The notes: a model not told the origin generated them from the letters alone. 35,100 bases of DNA from Caloramator quimbayensis (GCF_900167605.1 NZ_FUYH01000025.1:1-35100); one strand, 5' to 3'. Positions 1 through 11,458 are shown, numbered from the stretch's first letter. A program made the numbers and translations.

Positions 1-257
<257 letters not shown>

Positions 258-317
258 AAATCCTGAAACTCATTTTTGATGCTTATTTGCATCTTTTATG
301 GTACGTTCGCTTATCCA

Positions 318-334
318 CTGTTCAATTTTCAAGG
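318..334 (-). promoter_or_regulatory. rRNA leader boxA-like element
   Basis: The minus strand reads CTTGAAAATTGAACAG in the transcribed leader between the proximal rrn promoter and the 16S 5' end. This resembles the TTGAAAA-TGAACA sequence common in Firmicute rRNA leaders and spacers, which includes the boxA antitermination signal. Assignment rests on sequence resemblance and position only. Confidence 0.4.
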
Positions 335-369
335 TTCAAATTTTACGGTTATTTCAACCGACGCATTTT

Positions 370-398
370 ATTATATCATGCACTAACTTTGATGTCAA
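370..398 (-). promoter_or_regulatory. rRNA operon promoter, proximal (P2)
   Basis: On the minus strand a perfect -35 TTGACA (398-393) and a perfect -10 TATAAT (375-370) are separated by exactly 17 bp. The -10 lies about 113 bp upstream of the predicted 16S 5' end. The DNA upstream of the -35 is rich in A/T runs, compatible with an UP element. It is the second of two tandem consensus promoters before the rRNA operon. Confidence 0.88.
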
Positions 399-451
399 CT
401 GTTTTTATTTTTTTCTTTTTTTCGACGCCTTCATAGCGCCGACACTTATTA

Positions 452-480
452 ATATTATCATCTTATTTTGTCTTTGTCAA
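452..480 (-). promoter_or_regulatory. rRNA operon promoter, distal (P1)
   Basis: On the minus strand a perfect -35 TTGACA (480-475) and a -10 TAATAT (457-452) are separated by 17 bp. It lies 82 bp upstream of the proximal promoter. Tandem sigma-A promoters are typical of Firmicute rRNA operons. Confidence 0.8.
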
Positions 481-607
481 CAAGTTTATTTCTTTGCTAA
501 TGAAATTTTTTAGTTTTTGAATCAAAAGCTGTAACGTAAAGACAAATAGTATTAAATCATATTATCTTACTATTTTCAAACACTAGTTTTTGGTATTTAA
601 AAATAAT

Positions 608-643
608 ATAGCCTCTACTTATTTAGATAAATAGAGGCTATAT
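608..643 (-). terminator. terminator of the gyrB-gyrA operon
   Basis: A perfect 11-bp stem (TATAGCCTCTA / TAGAGGCTATA) encloses a 14-nt loop. On the minus strand it is followed by a T-rich stretch (ATTATTTTTAAAT). It sits about 75 bp past the gyrA stop and upstream of the rrn promoters, so it would insulate rRNA synthesis from gyrase transcription. The plus-strand flank has no T run. The rest of 258-716 holds only the rrn promoters and leader. Confidence 0.7.
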
Positions 644-716
644 ATTAATACATCTGTAAATTGTAAAGTCTTAAAGAAGTGAGCAACTTCTGTCACTAAT
701 TAGGTTAATTTATCTG

Positions 717-3158
717 CTATTGGTTCTCTTCTTCATTATCGTTGCTGTTTATTTTTGCAACAGACACTATTCTCTCATCTTCTTTGGTTTTCATTAAAGT
801 TACTCCCATAGTATTTCTTCCTGATCTTGATATCTGATTGACTTCAAGCCTTATTATAATATTGCTGTTATTAATAAGCATTATCTCATCGCTGTCTTTA
901 ACAGTCTTTGCACCTACTATTTTTCCTGTCTTTTCTGTTACTTTATATGTTATTATTCCTTTTCCACCTCTATGGTGAACAGGATATTCTGTATATGAAG
1001 TTCTTTTTCCATAACCATTTTCACTTACAATGAGAAGATCTTGTTCTAAATCTACTATTTCTGCACCAACAACTATATCATTTTCTCTAAGTGTTATTGC
1101 TTTTACTCCTGCTGCTGTTCTTCCCATAGGTCTTACATCTTCCTCATTAAATGTGAGGCTGTATCCATTTTGTGTTATAACTGCTATAGTCTGCTTTCCA
1201 TCTGTAAGTTTAGCTCCTATAAGCTCATCTGAATCTCTTAAATTAATAGCATTAAGTCCATTTTTTCTTATTGAACTGAATTCACTTAAGGTGGTCTTTT
1301 TCATAAGACCATTCTTTGTTACAAACAGTAAGTATTCTTCCTCATTAAATTCTTTTATAGAAATTACAGCCTGAATTTTTTCCCTTGGATTTAGAGGAAG
1401 TATGTTTACAATATTTGTTCCTTTAGCAGTTCTTCCACCTTCGGGTATCTCATACGCTTTTAATTTATATGCTCTTCCCATATTTGTAAAGAAGATAATA
1501 TTGTTATGGGTAGAAGTTATAAAAAGATGTTCAACAAAGTCATCTTCCCTTGTAGAAAGACCCTGTATGCCCTTCCCCCCGCGTTTTTGACTTCTATATG
1601 CATCTATTGTAATTCTTTTTATATATCCCGCATGAGTAATAGTTACCGCTACTTCTTCTTCCTGTATTAAATCTTCAACATCTATTTCCTCAAATTTACT
1701 CATTATTTTGGTTCTTCGTGTATCTCCATACTTTTGTTTTATTTCATTAAGCTCATCTTTTATTATACTCAGCAATAATCTTTCATTCTCTAATACTTCT
1801 CTTAGATAGTTTATTGTTTTTATAAGCTCTGCATATTCCTCTTCGATTTTCTCCCTTTCAAGTCCTGTAAGCCTTTGAAGCCTCATATCAAGTATTGCTT
1901 GAGCTTGTTTTTCAGAAAGTCCAAATTTTTCCATCAAGCCATTTCTTGCAATCTCAACTGTTTTTGAACTTCTAATAAGATTTATTACTTCATCTATGTG
2001 GTCAAGGGCTATTCTTAAGCCTTCTAATATGTGTGCCCTTGCTTCTGCCTTATCAAGCTCATATCTTGTTCTTCGTGTTAAAACTTCCTTTTGGAAATTT
2101 ATATAGTGTATTAAGGCTTCTTTAAGATTTAATGTTTTTGGTTCTCCATCAACAAGAGCTATCATTATAACTCCAAATGTATCCTGCATTTTAGTATGCT
2201 TATAGAGGAGGTTTAAAACAACATTAGGGTTAGCATCTCTTTTTAATTCAATTACAATTCTCATTCCCTGTCTATCGGACTCATCTCTTAAATCTGAAAT
2301 TCCCTCTATCTTTTTATCCTTTACGAGCTCTGCAATATCTTCAATGAGCTTTGCTTTATTAACCTGATATGGAATTTCAGTTATAATAATTTTATTTTTA
2401 CCTTTTTCCTCTTCTATTACTGCCTTTGCTCTAACTATTATTCTTCCTCTGCCTGTTTCATATGCCTGCCTTATTCCATCTTTTCCAAGAATAACCCCTG
2501 CAGTTGGAAAATCAGGTCCCTTTATCTTTGTCATTAATTCTTTTATTGATACATCTGGATTATCAATAAGCATTATTGTTCCATCTATAACTTCAGAAAG
2601 GTTGTGAGGAGGTATATTTGTAGCCATACCAACTGCTATACCTGAAGAACCATTAACAAGAAGATTAGGATATCTTGAAGGAAGTACAGAAGGTTCCTTT
2701 TCACTTCCATCAAAGTTATCTACAAAATCTATTGTATCCTTATTAATGTCTCTCATCATTTCCATTGCAATTTTTGAGAGCCTAGCCTCAGTATAACGCA
2801 TAGCAGCTGCACCATCGCCGTCAACTGAACCAAAGTTTCCGTGACCATCAACAAGAAGATATCTTGTTGAAAAATCCTGCGCAAGCCTTACCATTGCATC
2901 ATATACTGCACTATCGCCATGAGGATGGTATTTACCTAAAACGTCTCCAACGATTCTTGCACTCTTTCTGTACTGTTTATCAGGAAAAAGTCCAAGTTCG
3001 TGCATAGAGTAAAGTATCCTTCTATGAACAGGCTTTAATCCGTCTCTTACATCAGGAAGAGCTCTCCCAACGATTACACTCATCGCATAATCTATATAGC
3101 ATTTTTTCATCTCATCATTAATATTTACTATTTGAATCTTCTCATTTATTTCTTCCAT
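717..3158 (-). CDS. gyrA: DNA gyrase subunit A
   Basis: Breakage-reunion subunit of type II topoisomerase, which with GyrB introduces negative supercoils using ATP. The 813-residue protein has the catalytic tyrosine at position 122 ([10 protein letters not shown]). The quinolone-determining region has Ser83 and Asp87, the residues of the quinolone-sensitive form. A GyrA-box-like QKRGGKG near residue 528 opens the C-terminal DNA-wrapping domain and separates it from ParC. The start ATG is preceded by GAGGTGAAG at a good distance. It follows gyrB by 24 bp and is evidently cotranscribed with it. The C-terminus ends in a short acidic tail (NDNEEENQ), common in gyrases. Confidence 0.98.
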   Translation of the reverse strand: MEEINEKIQIVNINDEMKKCYIDYAMSVIVGRALPDVRDGLKPVHRRILYSMHELGLFPDKQYRKSARIVGDVLGKYHPHGDSAVYDAMVRLAQDFSTRYLLVDGHGNFGSVDGDGAAAMRYTEARLSKIAMEMMRDINKDTIDFVDNFDGSEKEPSVLPSRYPNLLVNGSSGIAVGMATNIPPHNLSEVIDGTIMLIDNPDVSIKELMTKIKGPDFPTAGVILGKDGIRQAYETGRGRIIVRAKAVIEEEKGKNKIIITEIPYQVNKAKLIEDIAELVKDKKIEGISDLRDESDRQGMRIVIELKRDANPNVVLNLLYKHTKMQDTFGVIMIALVDGEPKTLNLKEALIHYINFQKEVLTRRTRYELDKAEARAHILEGLRIALDHIDEVINLIRSSKTVEIARNGLMEKFGLSEKQAQAILDMRLQRLTGLEREKIEEEYAELIKTINYLREVLENERLLLSIIKDELNEIKQKYGDTRRTKIMSKFEEIDVEDLIQEEEVAVTITHAGYIKRITIDAYRSQKRGGKGIQGLSTREDDFVEHLFITSTHNNIIFFTNMGRAYKLKAYEIPEGGRTAKGTNIVNILPLNPREKIQAVISIKEFNEEEYLLFVTKNGLMKKTTLSEFSSIRKNGLNAINLRDSDELIGAKLTDGKQTIAVITQNGYSLTFNEEDVRPMGRTAAGVKAITLRENDIVVGAEIVDLEQDLLIVSENGYGKRTSYTEYPVHHRGGKGIITYKVTEKTGKIVGAKTVKDSDEIMLINNSNIIIRLEVNQISRSGRNTMGVTLMKTKEDERIVSVAKINSNDNEEENQ

Positions 3159-3182
3159 AACTTCACCTCAATCGTAGACAAG

Positions 3183-5361
<2,179 letters not shown>

Positions 5362-5395
5362 AGAATTCTCCTCCTTAAAATATTATAAACCTCTA

Positions 5396-6502
5396 TTATT
5401 GTTTTTTCACTGTACCTTGCTTTACAGTAAATATCGACTTATTATCAAAATGAAAAGCATTTATATCATTCAAAGTTGTACATGTTAAAAAAGTTTGAAT
5501 GTTTTTAAATGTATTGAGAAGATGCTTTTGTCTATTAATATCAAGCTCTGACATAACATCATCAAGTAAAAGTATTGGGTATTCTCCAACTTCAGACTTT
5601 ATTATTTCAATCTCCGATAGTTTTAAAGAAAGTGCTGCAGACCTTTGCTGTCCCTGTGAGCCATATATTCTTGCATCAGTTCCATTAATTCTAATTATTA
5701 TATCATCCCTATGCGGTCCTTTTAAAGTATAGCCCTTCTCAATATCCTTATCGATTTGATTAATATAAAAGTTTAATAATTCTTTTTTTACTTGACTTTT
5801 ACTATTAAATAATCCTGCATCGCATTGATATGTAATTTCAATTTCTTCTTCTCCATTAGTTATTTTTCTATGTATTAATCTTGCAATCATAGAAAGCTTT
5901 TTAATAAATTCATATCTTGCTTCAACAATAAAACTACCATATTCTGCAAGCTGCTCACTGAATACTTCTATTTCAGTTTTTAAAGAAGGTTTGTTAAAAG
6001 ATAACTTTAAAAGATTATTTCTATTTAACAGAATATGGTTATACTGCAAAAGTGCATGATGATACTTAGGTCTTAATTGATTTAATTCATTATCTATAAA
6101 TTTTCTTCTAATTGCAGGTCCTTCTTTTAAAAGTTTTAAATCCTCTGGAGAGAATATTACTACATTTACCATTCCAATAGCATCAGATGGTTTTAAATTT
6201 TTAACACCATTTATTCTTACAGCCTTTTTATCTTCATTATTGATTAATACCTCAATCTTATTAAAGCTGTTTTGCTTTTCAATATCTTCTTTTATATAGG
6301 CTTTTTCAAATCCCCACTTTATTAATTCCCTATCCTTAAATGTCCTATAGGATTTTAAGCTGCTGGTAAAGTATATACTCTCAACTATGTTTGTTTTACC
6401 CTGTGCATTTTCTCCAACGAGTATGTTAAGTCCATTTATAGGCTCTAAAATAACATTACTATAATTTCTAAAGTTAACAAGTTCAAGAGATTTTATATGC
6501 AT
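5396..6502 (-). CDS. recF: DNA replication and repair protein RecF
   Basis: SMC-like ATPase that helps load RecA at single-strand gaps. The 368-residue protein has Walker A GENAQGKT (30-37), an ABC-type signature GSQGQQRSA near residue 282 and Walker B/D-loop LLLDDVMSELD near 310-320. The N-terminal LELVNFRNYSN is typical of the family. It begins 2 bp after the rlbA stop, and its SD (GAGGAG) overlaps the end of that gene, indicating translational coupling. The position in the dnaN-rlbA-recF series is standard for Firmicutes. Confidence 0.96.
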   Translation of the reverse strand: MHIKSLELVNFRNYSNVILEPINGLNILVGENAQGKTNIVESIYFTSSLKSYRTFKDRELIKWGFEKAYIKEDIEKQNSFNKIEVLINNEDKKAVRINGVKNLKPSDAIGMVNVVIFSPEDLKLLKEGPAIRRKFIDNELNQLRPKYHHALLQYNHILLNRNNLLKLSFNKPSLKTEIEVFSEQLAEYGSFIVEARYEFIKKLSMIARLIHRKITNGEEEIEITYQCDAGLFNSKSQVKKELLNFYINQIDKDIEKGYTLKGPHRDDIIIRINGTDARIYGSQGQQRSAALSLKLSEIEIIKSEVGEYPILLLDDVMSELDINRQKHLLNTFKNIQTFLTCTTLNDINAFHFDNKSIFTVKQGTVKKQ

Positions 6503-6504
6503 AT

Positions 6505-6729
6505 TTATTTCTCCTCAAAACGGCTGATTTGAAATGTACCAACGTCTTTTATAAGAACTATATCATTTGGAAATAATTTTTTGCCTCTTTGAGTTACTAT
6601 TTCTCCATTTACTTTAACATCGCCATTTTGTATTATAAGTTTTGCAATAGAACCAGATTCAACTATTCCTGCCCATTTTAAGAACTGATCAAGTTTTATA
6701 AACTCTGTTTTTATCTCTATTTTATTCAT
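6505..6729 (-). CDS. rlbA: S4-domain RNA-binding protein YaaA/RlbA
   Basis: A 74-residue protein made essentially of one S4 RNA-binding domain ([20 protein letters not shown], then [18 protein letters not shown]). It occupies the place of Bacillus yaaA/rlbA between dnaN and recF; that family is associated with ribosome biogenesis. SD TGGAGG is followed by a T-run spacer and ATG. A 9-bp hairpin lies between dnaN and this gene, so some regulation between the two is possible. Confidence 0.9.
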   Translation of the reverse strand: MNKIEIKTEFIKLDQFLKWAGIVESGSIAKLIIQNGDVKVNGEIVTQRGKKLFPNDIVLIKDVGTFQISRFEEK

Positions 6730-6757
6730 AAAAAACCTCCATTATATAACTATATAA

Positions 6758-6779
6758 AACCACCTGAAAACAGGTGGTT
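6758..6779 (-). terminator. hairpin between dnaN and rlbA, weak terminator or attenuator
   Basis: A perfect 9-bp stem (AACCACCTG / CAGGTGGTT) with a TTTT loop is followed on the minus strand by TTATATAG. The stem is strong but the U-tract is short and broken. It could partly end dnaN transcripts or protect the mRNA end while leaving some read-through into rlbA-recF-gyrBA. Confidence 0.5.
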
Positions 6780-6786
6780 AATATCA

Positions 6787-7878
6787 TTATAGTCTAACAG
6801 GAAGCACAAGGTAAATATAATTATTAGAATCACATTTTTTTACAACGCATGGACTTACGCTTGTAGAAAATTCAAGGTATATTTCTTCAGAATCTATAAT
6901 TCTTAAAACATCAACGAAATATTTTGAATTAAAAGCTATTTTAATTCCTTCTCCTTCAAGCTCTATTTCTATTTCCTCATATACCTTTCCTATTTGTGAA
7001 TTAGAAGTTATAACCATTTTATCGTCGCTTATTTCAAATTTTATTAGATTTGTTTTTCCTTCCCTTGCGAGAAGAGATGCACGTTCTATACTGTCAAGAA
7101 GTTCATTTTTTGAAACTTTTACCCTTAACTTATACTCATCTGGAACTATTTGTCTGTAATTTATAAATTCACCATCAAGAAGTCTTGATATAATTTTAGT
7201 ATTTTCAAAAGTAAACAAAATATGATTTGGTGTAAAGGTTATTTTAACAATATCATCAGAAGGTTCAAGTATTTTTGATATTTCGCTTAAAGTTTTACCT
7301 GGAATTACAGCACTAATATTTTGAGAACTCTCTATGCTTTCAGATTTTAATGCAAGTCTGTATCCATCCAATGCAACAAAATTTAGCATTCCATCCTTAA
7401 TTTCAAACAGAATACCTGTAAGAATGGGTCTTGTTTCATCTTGAGCTATAGCAAATATAGTTTGCCTTATCATATTTCTTAGTAAATCCTGTGATATTTC
7501 ATACATCGTATTTTCATTTATTGAAGGAAGTGATGGAAATTCATCAGGATTGTTTCCAACTATGACAAATTCAGATTTATTGCATTTTATAAATACATTA
7601 TTATCTTTTACTTCAATCATAATTATATCATTGGGAAGTTTTCTTATAAACTCACCAAAAAGTTTTGAATTTACAACTATTGCTCCATTTTTATTTACAT
7701 TCGCCTTTATATAGGTTTCTATACCAAGATCAAGATCTGTTGCAGTAAGTACTACCTTGTTATCTATTGCTTTTATAAGTATACCCTCAAGTATCTGATA
7801 TGTTGTTTTATTTGAAGTCGCTCTTTGAACAGTGTTTATTGCATTTTCAAGCAATTCCTTTTCACAGGTGAACCACAT
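6787..7878 (-). CDS. dnaN: DNA polymerase III beta subunit (sliding clamp)
   Basis: Ring-forming processivity clamp of 363 residues, beginning MWFTCEKELLENAINTVQRA and ending in the conserved clamp pattern YLVLPVRL. Length fits three clamp folds. The ATG at 7878 is preceded by a very good SD (TTAGGAGG, 7 nt). The frame stays open 47 codons further upstream, but that stretch translates the origin DnaA-trio repeat as a run of tyrosines and is rejected as coding. dnaN lies downstream of dnaA, with the unwinding part of oriC between them. Confidence 0.97.
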   Translation of the reverse strand: MWFTCEKELLENAINTVQRATSNKTTYQILEGILIKAIDNKVVLTATDLDLGIETYIKANVNKNGAIVVNSKLFGEFIRKLPNDIIMIEVKDNNVFIKCNKSEFVIVGNNPDEFPSLPSINENTMYEISQDLLRNMIRQTIFAIAQDETRPILTGILFEIKDGMLNFVALDGYRLALKSESIESSQNISAVIPGKTLSEISKILEPSDDIVKITFTPNHILFTFENTKIISRLLDGEFINYRQIVPDEYKLRVKVSKNELLDSIERASLLAREGKTNLIKFEISDDKMVITSNSQIGKVYEEIEIELEGEGIKIAFNSKYFVDVLRIIDSEEIYLEFSTSVSPCVVKKCDSNNYIYLVLPVRL

Positions 7879-7910
7879 TATAAAACCTCCTAATAATCCA
7901 CAGGGGATAA

Positions 7911-7945
7911 TTTTATATATAGAGAGAGTAATATATTTAATTTTA
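7911..7945. other. AT-rich DNA unwinding element of oriC
   Basis: A 35-bp stretch with only four G/C pairs lies between the DnaA-trio and the dnaN SD. Its position relative to boxes and trio is the same as the unwinding element in Bacillus. Assigned by composition and context. Confidence 0.65.
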
Positions 7946-7966
7946 TAGTAGTAATAGTAATAGTAG
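7946..7966 (+). repeat. DnaA-trio array, seven trinucleotides
   Basis: Seven uninterrupted trinucleotides on the plus strand: five TAG and two TAA (order G,G,A,G,A,G,G in the third base). These match the DnaA-trio of bacterial origins, where a DnaA filament engages one strand next to a DnaA box. A box (TGTGAATAA, 7976-7984) lies 9 bp away on one side and the AT-rich element on the other. Confidence 0.8.
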
Positions 7967-8136
7967 CTGTGAAATTGTGAATAACCTTTAAAAACCTTTG
8001 ATATCAAAGAATAATCCAAAAAATAATTGTGGATAAGATGTTTACGCTGCTGTACACTTTATCCACATTAATAACGCTGAAAATTATTCTAAAAAAATAT
8101 CCACAACTTATTCAAAAAGTTATTTACAATTGTTAA

Positions 8137-9483
8137 TTATTTTTGCTGTATCTTTTTTGTTAGTTCATCAATTGTATCTTTAAGACCAGGATCACTTTCT
8201 AAGCCTTCATTTATCTTATCAAAAGCATGTATTACTGTTGTATGGTCTCTTCCCCCAAACTCTTCCCCTATCTTTGGAAGAGATAAGTCAGTGAGCTTTC
8301 TTGCAAGATACATTGCTATCTGTCTTGGATAAGCAACATTTTTAGTTCTTCGTTTAGATTTAAAATCTTCAGATCTAAGATTAAAGTAGCTTGATACAAC
8401 ATCTTGTATGAGCTCAACAGTAATTTGTTTTGAGCTTTTATTGGATATGATATCCTTTAAAGCTTCAGAGGCTAAATCAACTGTTACTTCTTTACTTGCA
8501 AGGGAAGAGTATGCAACTACTCTGATTAGTGCGCCTTCAAGTTCACGAATGTTGGACTGTATTTTGTTTGCTATATATACCATTACTTCATTTGGAACGC
8601 TTAAATTTTCAACATCAGCTTTTTTCTTTAAAATAGCTATTCTTGTTTCAAAATCAGGCGGCTGTATATCCGCTATAAGTCCCCATTCAAATCTTGAACG
8701 AAGCCTGTCTTCAAGGGTTGGAATTTCCTTTGGTGGTCTGTCGCTGGATATTATAATTTGTTTATTTGCTTCATATAGAGCGTTAAAAGTATGGAAAAAT
8801 TCTTCCTGAGTTCTTTCCTTACCAGCTATAAATTGAATATCATCTATAAGTAAAATATCTATGTTTCTGTATTTATTTCTGAATTCGATATTTTTATCAT
8901 CTTTAATAGAATTTATAAGTTCATTAGTAAATTTTTCAGAAGAAACATATACTACTTTTGTATTAGGATTTGTGTTAAGTATATAGTGCCCTATTGCATG
9001 CATGAGATGTGTTTTCCCAAGTCCAACTCCACCATATATAAAAAGCGGGTTATATGCCTTTGCAGGGGATTCTGCAACGGCAAGAGAAGCTGCATGGGCA
9101 AATCTATTACTGTTTCCAACTACAAAGGAATCAAAGGTATATTTAGGATTAAGCATAGAGTTAGGAGCATCATCTAAAACTTTTTCCTTTGCAGCTTTTG
9201 ATGGACTTTTATCTAAATTTTTATAAGCCTCATCATCAGGAAGAACAAGCTTAATATCATAGTGCTTTGAAAAAGTAAGCTTAACAGCATTAGAAATCAA
9301 ATCTTTATATCTTGCTTCAAGTATATTTTTTGTAAATTCGTTAGGCACAGAAAGATATAAAGTTTCCTGAGTTAACTTTAAAGGTTCAAGACATTTAATC
9401 CATGTATTAAAGCCTACCTCTGAAAGTTCGGATTTTATAATATTAAGGACTTTTTGCCATAAATCAATAAGTTCGGTACCCAT
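8137..9483 (-). CDS. dnaA: Chromosomal replication initiator DnaA
   Basis: Origin-binding AAA+ initiator of 448 residues. Domain I covers about 1-85 ([14 protein letters not shown]... FNTWI) and a short linker follows. The AAA+ domain has Walker A GGVGLGKT (151-158), Walker B LLIDD (211-215) and the RSRF segment near 262. Domain IV carries the signature [11 protein letters not shown] (410-420) that reads DnaA boxes. ATG at 9483 has SD GAGGAGG at 7 nt; an upstream in-frame extension of 39 codons lies in the DnaA-box region and is rejected. Several DnaA boxes in its own upstream region suggest autoregulation. Confidence 0.98.
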   Translation of the reverse strand: MGTELIDLWQKVLNIIKSELSEVGFNTWIKCLEPLKLTQETLYLSVPNEFTKNILEARYKDLISNAVKLTFSKHYDIKLVLPDDEAYKNLDKSPSKAAKEKVLDDAPNSMLNPKYTFDSFVVGNSNRFAHAASLAVAESPAKAYNPLFIYGGVGLGKTHLMHAIGHYILNTNPNTKVVYVSSEKFTNELINSIKDDKNIEFRNKYRNIDILLIDDIQFIAGKERTQEEFFHTFNALYEANKQIIISSDRPPKEIPTLEDRLRSRFEWGLIADIQPPDFETRIAILKKKADVENLSVPNEVMVYIANKIQSNIRELEGALIRVVAYSSLASKEVTVDLASEALKDIISNKSSKQITVELIQDVVSSYFNLRSEDFKSKRRTKNVAYPRQIAMYLARKLTDLSLPKIGEEFGGRDHTTVIHAFDKINEGLESDPGLKDTIDELTKKIQQK

Positions 9484-9500
9484 GCAATAGCCTCCTCTTA

Positions 9501-9885
9501 TGTTGATAAAGAATAAAAATTTTTTTAGAAAGTTATCAACAGTTTTTTGATATAAAATGCCCATAAAAAAATGTTGACAAAAACAAAAAAAATTATACAC
9601 AAATATGTGAATATGTTGATTATAAAAATTAATTTAGCAAAAAATAAAATTATCCACAAAAACTAGATTAACAGAATTAACAGGGTATAAATTGCAAAAA
9701 AACAAGAAAAAATAAATAAATTCAACAACTTATACACATTGTTATCCACAGATTGTGCATAACTTTATTTTTAAACAAAAAAATAAGAGTTATCAACGGT
9801 GTATAAATATATTAACAAATAATTAAAATACAAGCAAGAGTTATCCACAAAAAACACAATAAATTATTAACATTATTGTGGATTA
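9501..9885. other. oriC: oriC, DnaA-box cluster upstream of dnaA
   Basis: Most of the 519-bp gap between dnaA and rpmH. Perfect TTATCCACA boxes are at 9650-9658, 9742-9750 and 9841-9849. TTATACACA is at 9593-9601 and 9730-9738, and TGTGCATAA at 9754-9762. Weaker boxes are at 9501-9509 and 9533-9541 (TTATCAACA type) and at 9877-9885 (TGTGGATTA). The DNA is very AT-rich. It corresponds to the incA/incB part of the bipartite Bacillus origin. I could not choose a convincing dnaA promoter inside it. Confidence 0.9.
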
Positions 9886-9893
9886 TGTATTTC

Positions 9894-9922
9894 TTGACAG
9901 TTTAAGTACATAAATATATAAT
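9894..9922 (+). promoter_or_regulatory. promoter of rpmH-rnpA operon
   Basis: Perfect -35 TTGACA (9894-9899), 17-bp spacer and perfect -10 TATAAT (9917-9922). The expected start is about 70 bp before the rpmH ATG. A weak DnaA box ends 9 bp before the -35, so DnaA binding could influence it. Confidence 0.88.
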
Positions 9923-10002
9923 CTTTTATAGTAATCTAAATAATTGTAATGGTTTTGATAAAATCCCATTAACATAGAAAATTGTAAAAGGGGGTGCAAT
10001 TG

Positions 10003-10137
10003 ATGTTAAGAACATACCAGCCAAAGAAAAGACAGAGAAAGAAAGAGCATGGATTCAGAAAGAGAATGAAGACTCGTTCAGGAAGACTTGTTTTACAAAG
10101 AAGAAGAAGAAAAGGTAGAAAGAAATTAACAGCATAA
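10003..10137 (+). CDS. rpmH: 50S ribosomal protein L34
   Basis: A 44-residue, extremely basic protein beginning [18 protein letters not shown] and continuing with the family pattern [22 protein letters not shown]. This is the complete L34 length for Firmicutes. SD AGGGGGTG precedes the ATG. The gene follows the strong promoter at 9894-9922. Its stop codon lies in the 5' arm of a terminator-like hairpin that separates it from rnpA. Confidence 0.98.
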   Translation: MLRTYQPKKRQRKKEHGFRKRMKTRSGRLVLQRRRRKGRKKLTA

Positions 10138-10160
10138 GGCCGCACTTAAGTGGCCTTTTT
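10136..10160 (+). terminator. terminator/attenuator after rpmH
   Basis: A hairpin with arms AAGGC-CACTT and AAGTG-GCCTT, with a CG bulge in the left arm, is followed by five T residues. It begins inside the rpmH stop codon. Because rnpA follows by only 36 bp and has no clear promoter of its own, the hairpin probably acts as a partial terminator that keeps L34 mRNA in excess of rnpA mRNA. Confidence 0.7.
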
Positions 10161-10196
10161 GTGCAATTCATCCTTTTATGGAGTGATAAATATATA

Positions 10197-10571
10197 ATGA
10201 AAAAAGAAGAAAGAGTCAGAAAAAACTCACATTTCAGATATATATATAGAAAAGGAAAATCTCTAAGTAATGATGTCTTGGTTTTATACTTGTTCAGAAA
10301 TGGAAAAAATATTAATAGAGTAGGAATATCTGTAAGTAAGAAGATTGGAAATAGTGTAGTTAGAAATCGAGTGAAAAGGTTAATAAGGGAATGTTTTAGA
10401 AAAAATAGAAATATGACTAAGACAGGATATGATTTAATATTTGTTGCAAGAAAAAAATCTTCACAGGCTAATTATTATTTGATAGAAGAAGCGATGAAAA
10501 ATCTTTTTAAAAAAGGTGGTTTATTAAAAGAGGTTGAAAATAATGAGAAAAATATTGATATATCTGATTAA
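10197..10571 (+). CDS. rnpA: Ribonuclease P protein component
   Basis: Basic protein cofactor of RNase P, 124 residues, which helps the RNA subunit mature tRNA 5' ends. It starts [20 protein letters not shown], and the RNR signature is present as [14 protein letters not shown]. The ATG at 10197 gives the family-typical N-terminus; a more upstream in-frame start would add 12 residues read from the terminator flank and is unlikely. The SD (GGAG) is somewhat distant. The 3' end overlaps yidD by 29 bp. Confidence 0.96.
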   Translation: MKKEERVRKNSHFRYIYRKGKSLSNDVLVLYLFRNGKNINRVGISVSKKIGNSVVRNRVKRLIRECFRKNRNMTKTGYDLIFVARKKSSQANYYLIEEAMKNLFKKGGLLKEVENNEKNIDISD

Positions 10572-10752
10572 AATATATAGAAAATATATATCGCCTATGA
10601 AACCGCCAAGCTGCAGGTTTTATCCGACTTGCTCACAGTATGCCATAGAAGCTATAGAAAAATATGGCGTTATAAAAGGAAGTTATCTATCAGTTAGAAG
10701 AATATTAAAATGTCATCCTTTTCATGAAGGAGGATATGATCCTGTACCCTAA
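10543..10752 (+). CDS. yidD: Membrane protein insertion efficiency factor YidD
   Basis: A 69-residue YidD-family protein. It contains the diagnostic core [18 protein letters not shown] followed by [17 protein letters not shown], with conserved cysteines. The family assists YidC-dependent membrane insertion. ATG at 10543, preceded by AGAGG at 9 nt, gives [17 protein letters not shown]; a TTG three codons upstream is possible but sits within the SD. It overlaps rnpA in another frame and is followed by yidC after 17 bp, the usual order. Confidence 0.93.
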   Translation: MRKILIYLIKIYRKYISPMKPPSCRFYPTCSQYAIEAIEKYGVIKGSYLSVRRILKCHPFHEGGYDPVP

Positions 10753-10769
10753 AAAAGGAGGTATGAGCT

Positions 10770-11444
10770 TTGAATATATTAGTAAAGCCGTTAACAAGCT
10801 TTTTTGATTTAATAAATAAATTTGTTACAGGAATAGGTATTACAAATCTTAGTGTAGCATACTTTTTAGATATATTTATATTTACTTTAATCATAAGATT
10901 TTTAATACTTCCATTAACAATAAGCCAAACAAAATCAACTGTTAAAATGGGTGAAATTCAGCCTAAATTAAAGGAATTGCAGGACAAGTACAAAAACGAT
11001 CCTCAAAAATTACAGCAAAAGCAAATGGAACTTTATAAAGAAGCTGGAGTAAATCCTCTTGCAGGCTGCTTGCCAGTATTAGTTCAATTTCCAATTTTTA
11101 TTGCGATGTATTATGTAATATATAATTTTAAGGGTTTTGCTGGAGTTCCATTTCTATGGGTTCCAAGTTTAAGTTCCCCTGATAAGTATTTTATACTTCC
11201 TATATTATCAGGTGTAACTACTTTTCTGTCAGGTTTAATGATGCAGCCAAAGACTGATGATCCTTCAGCAAAAACACAAAAACAAATGAATATTTTTATG
11301 TCTATTTTCTTTGTTTATATAAGCTATAAATTCAGTGCAGCATTAGTTTTATATTGGATTATTGGTAATTTTATACAAATGCTTCAGCAGTATTTTATAA
11401 TAAACAAGATAAAACACAAGGATCAGGAAATGCTTATAAAATAA
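10770..11444 (+). CDS. yidC: Membrane protein insertase YidC/SpoIIIJ
   Basis: YidC/Oxa1 insertase of 224 residues. TM1 carries the conserved arginine of the hydrophilic groove (R43 in TLIIRFLILPLT). The cytosolic coiled hairpin (about 55-90, rich in K and Q) and later membrane segments (about 100-120, 140-160, 175-205) follow. The start is a TTG, with AGGAGG 7 nt upstream; an ATG at 10763 lies in a different frame that closes quickly. No lipoprotein signal with a lipobox is seen, unlike Bacillus SpoIIIJ. Its partner khpB (jag) follows. Confidence 0.95.
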   Translation: MNILVKPLTSFFDLINKFVTGIGITNLSVAYFLDIFIFTLIIRFLILPLTISQTKSTVKMGEIQPKLKELQDKYKNDPQKLQQKQMELYKEAGVNPLAGCLPVLVQFPIFIAMYYVIYNFKGFAGVPFLWVPSLSSPDKYFILPILSGVTTFLSGLMMQPKTDDPSAKTQKQMNIFMSIFFVYISYKFSAALVLYWIIGNFIQMLQQYFIINKIKHKDQEMLIK

Positions 11445-11458
11445 GGTGGTGAAAACCT

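Larger units (their letters stand above)
7894..8105. other. oriC: oriC, DnaA-box cluster between dnaA and dnaN
   Basis: Boxes, written as TTATNCACA or its complement, are: perfect TGTGGATAA (8028-8036) and perfect TTATCCACA (8059-8067), which form an inverted pair; TGTGAATAA (7976-7984); and one-mismatch boxes TAATCCACA (7894-7902) and ATATCCACA (8097-8105). The cluster adjoins the DnaA-trio and AT-rich element on the dnaN side. This matches the incC part of the bipartite Bacillus origin. Confidence 0.9.

Noticed and set aside
298-513. 71-codon plus-strand frame before gyrA
   Set aside because: It covers both rrn promoters and the rRNA leader on the other strand, has no family resemblance and no SD.
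1030-1374. Plus-strand frames inside gyrA, and similar antisense frames in gyrB, dnaA, mnmE, gdpP, lonC and dnaB
   Set aside because: All are shadows of well-conserved genes on the other strand or in another frame, with no SD or family match.
7879-8019. 47-residue N-terminal extension of DnaN with a tyrosine run
   Set aside because: It is the translated DnaA-trio and AT-rich element; the standard start at 7878 has a strong SD and a family-typical N-terminus.
9484-9600. 39-residue N-terminal extension of DnaA
   Set aside because: It reads through the DnaA-box region; ATG at 9483 has GAGGAGG and gives the normal domain I start.
9484-9700. dnaA promoter
   Set aside because: Several TATAAT-like hexamers occur on the minus strand but none has a -35 at an acceptable distance, so no call was made.
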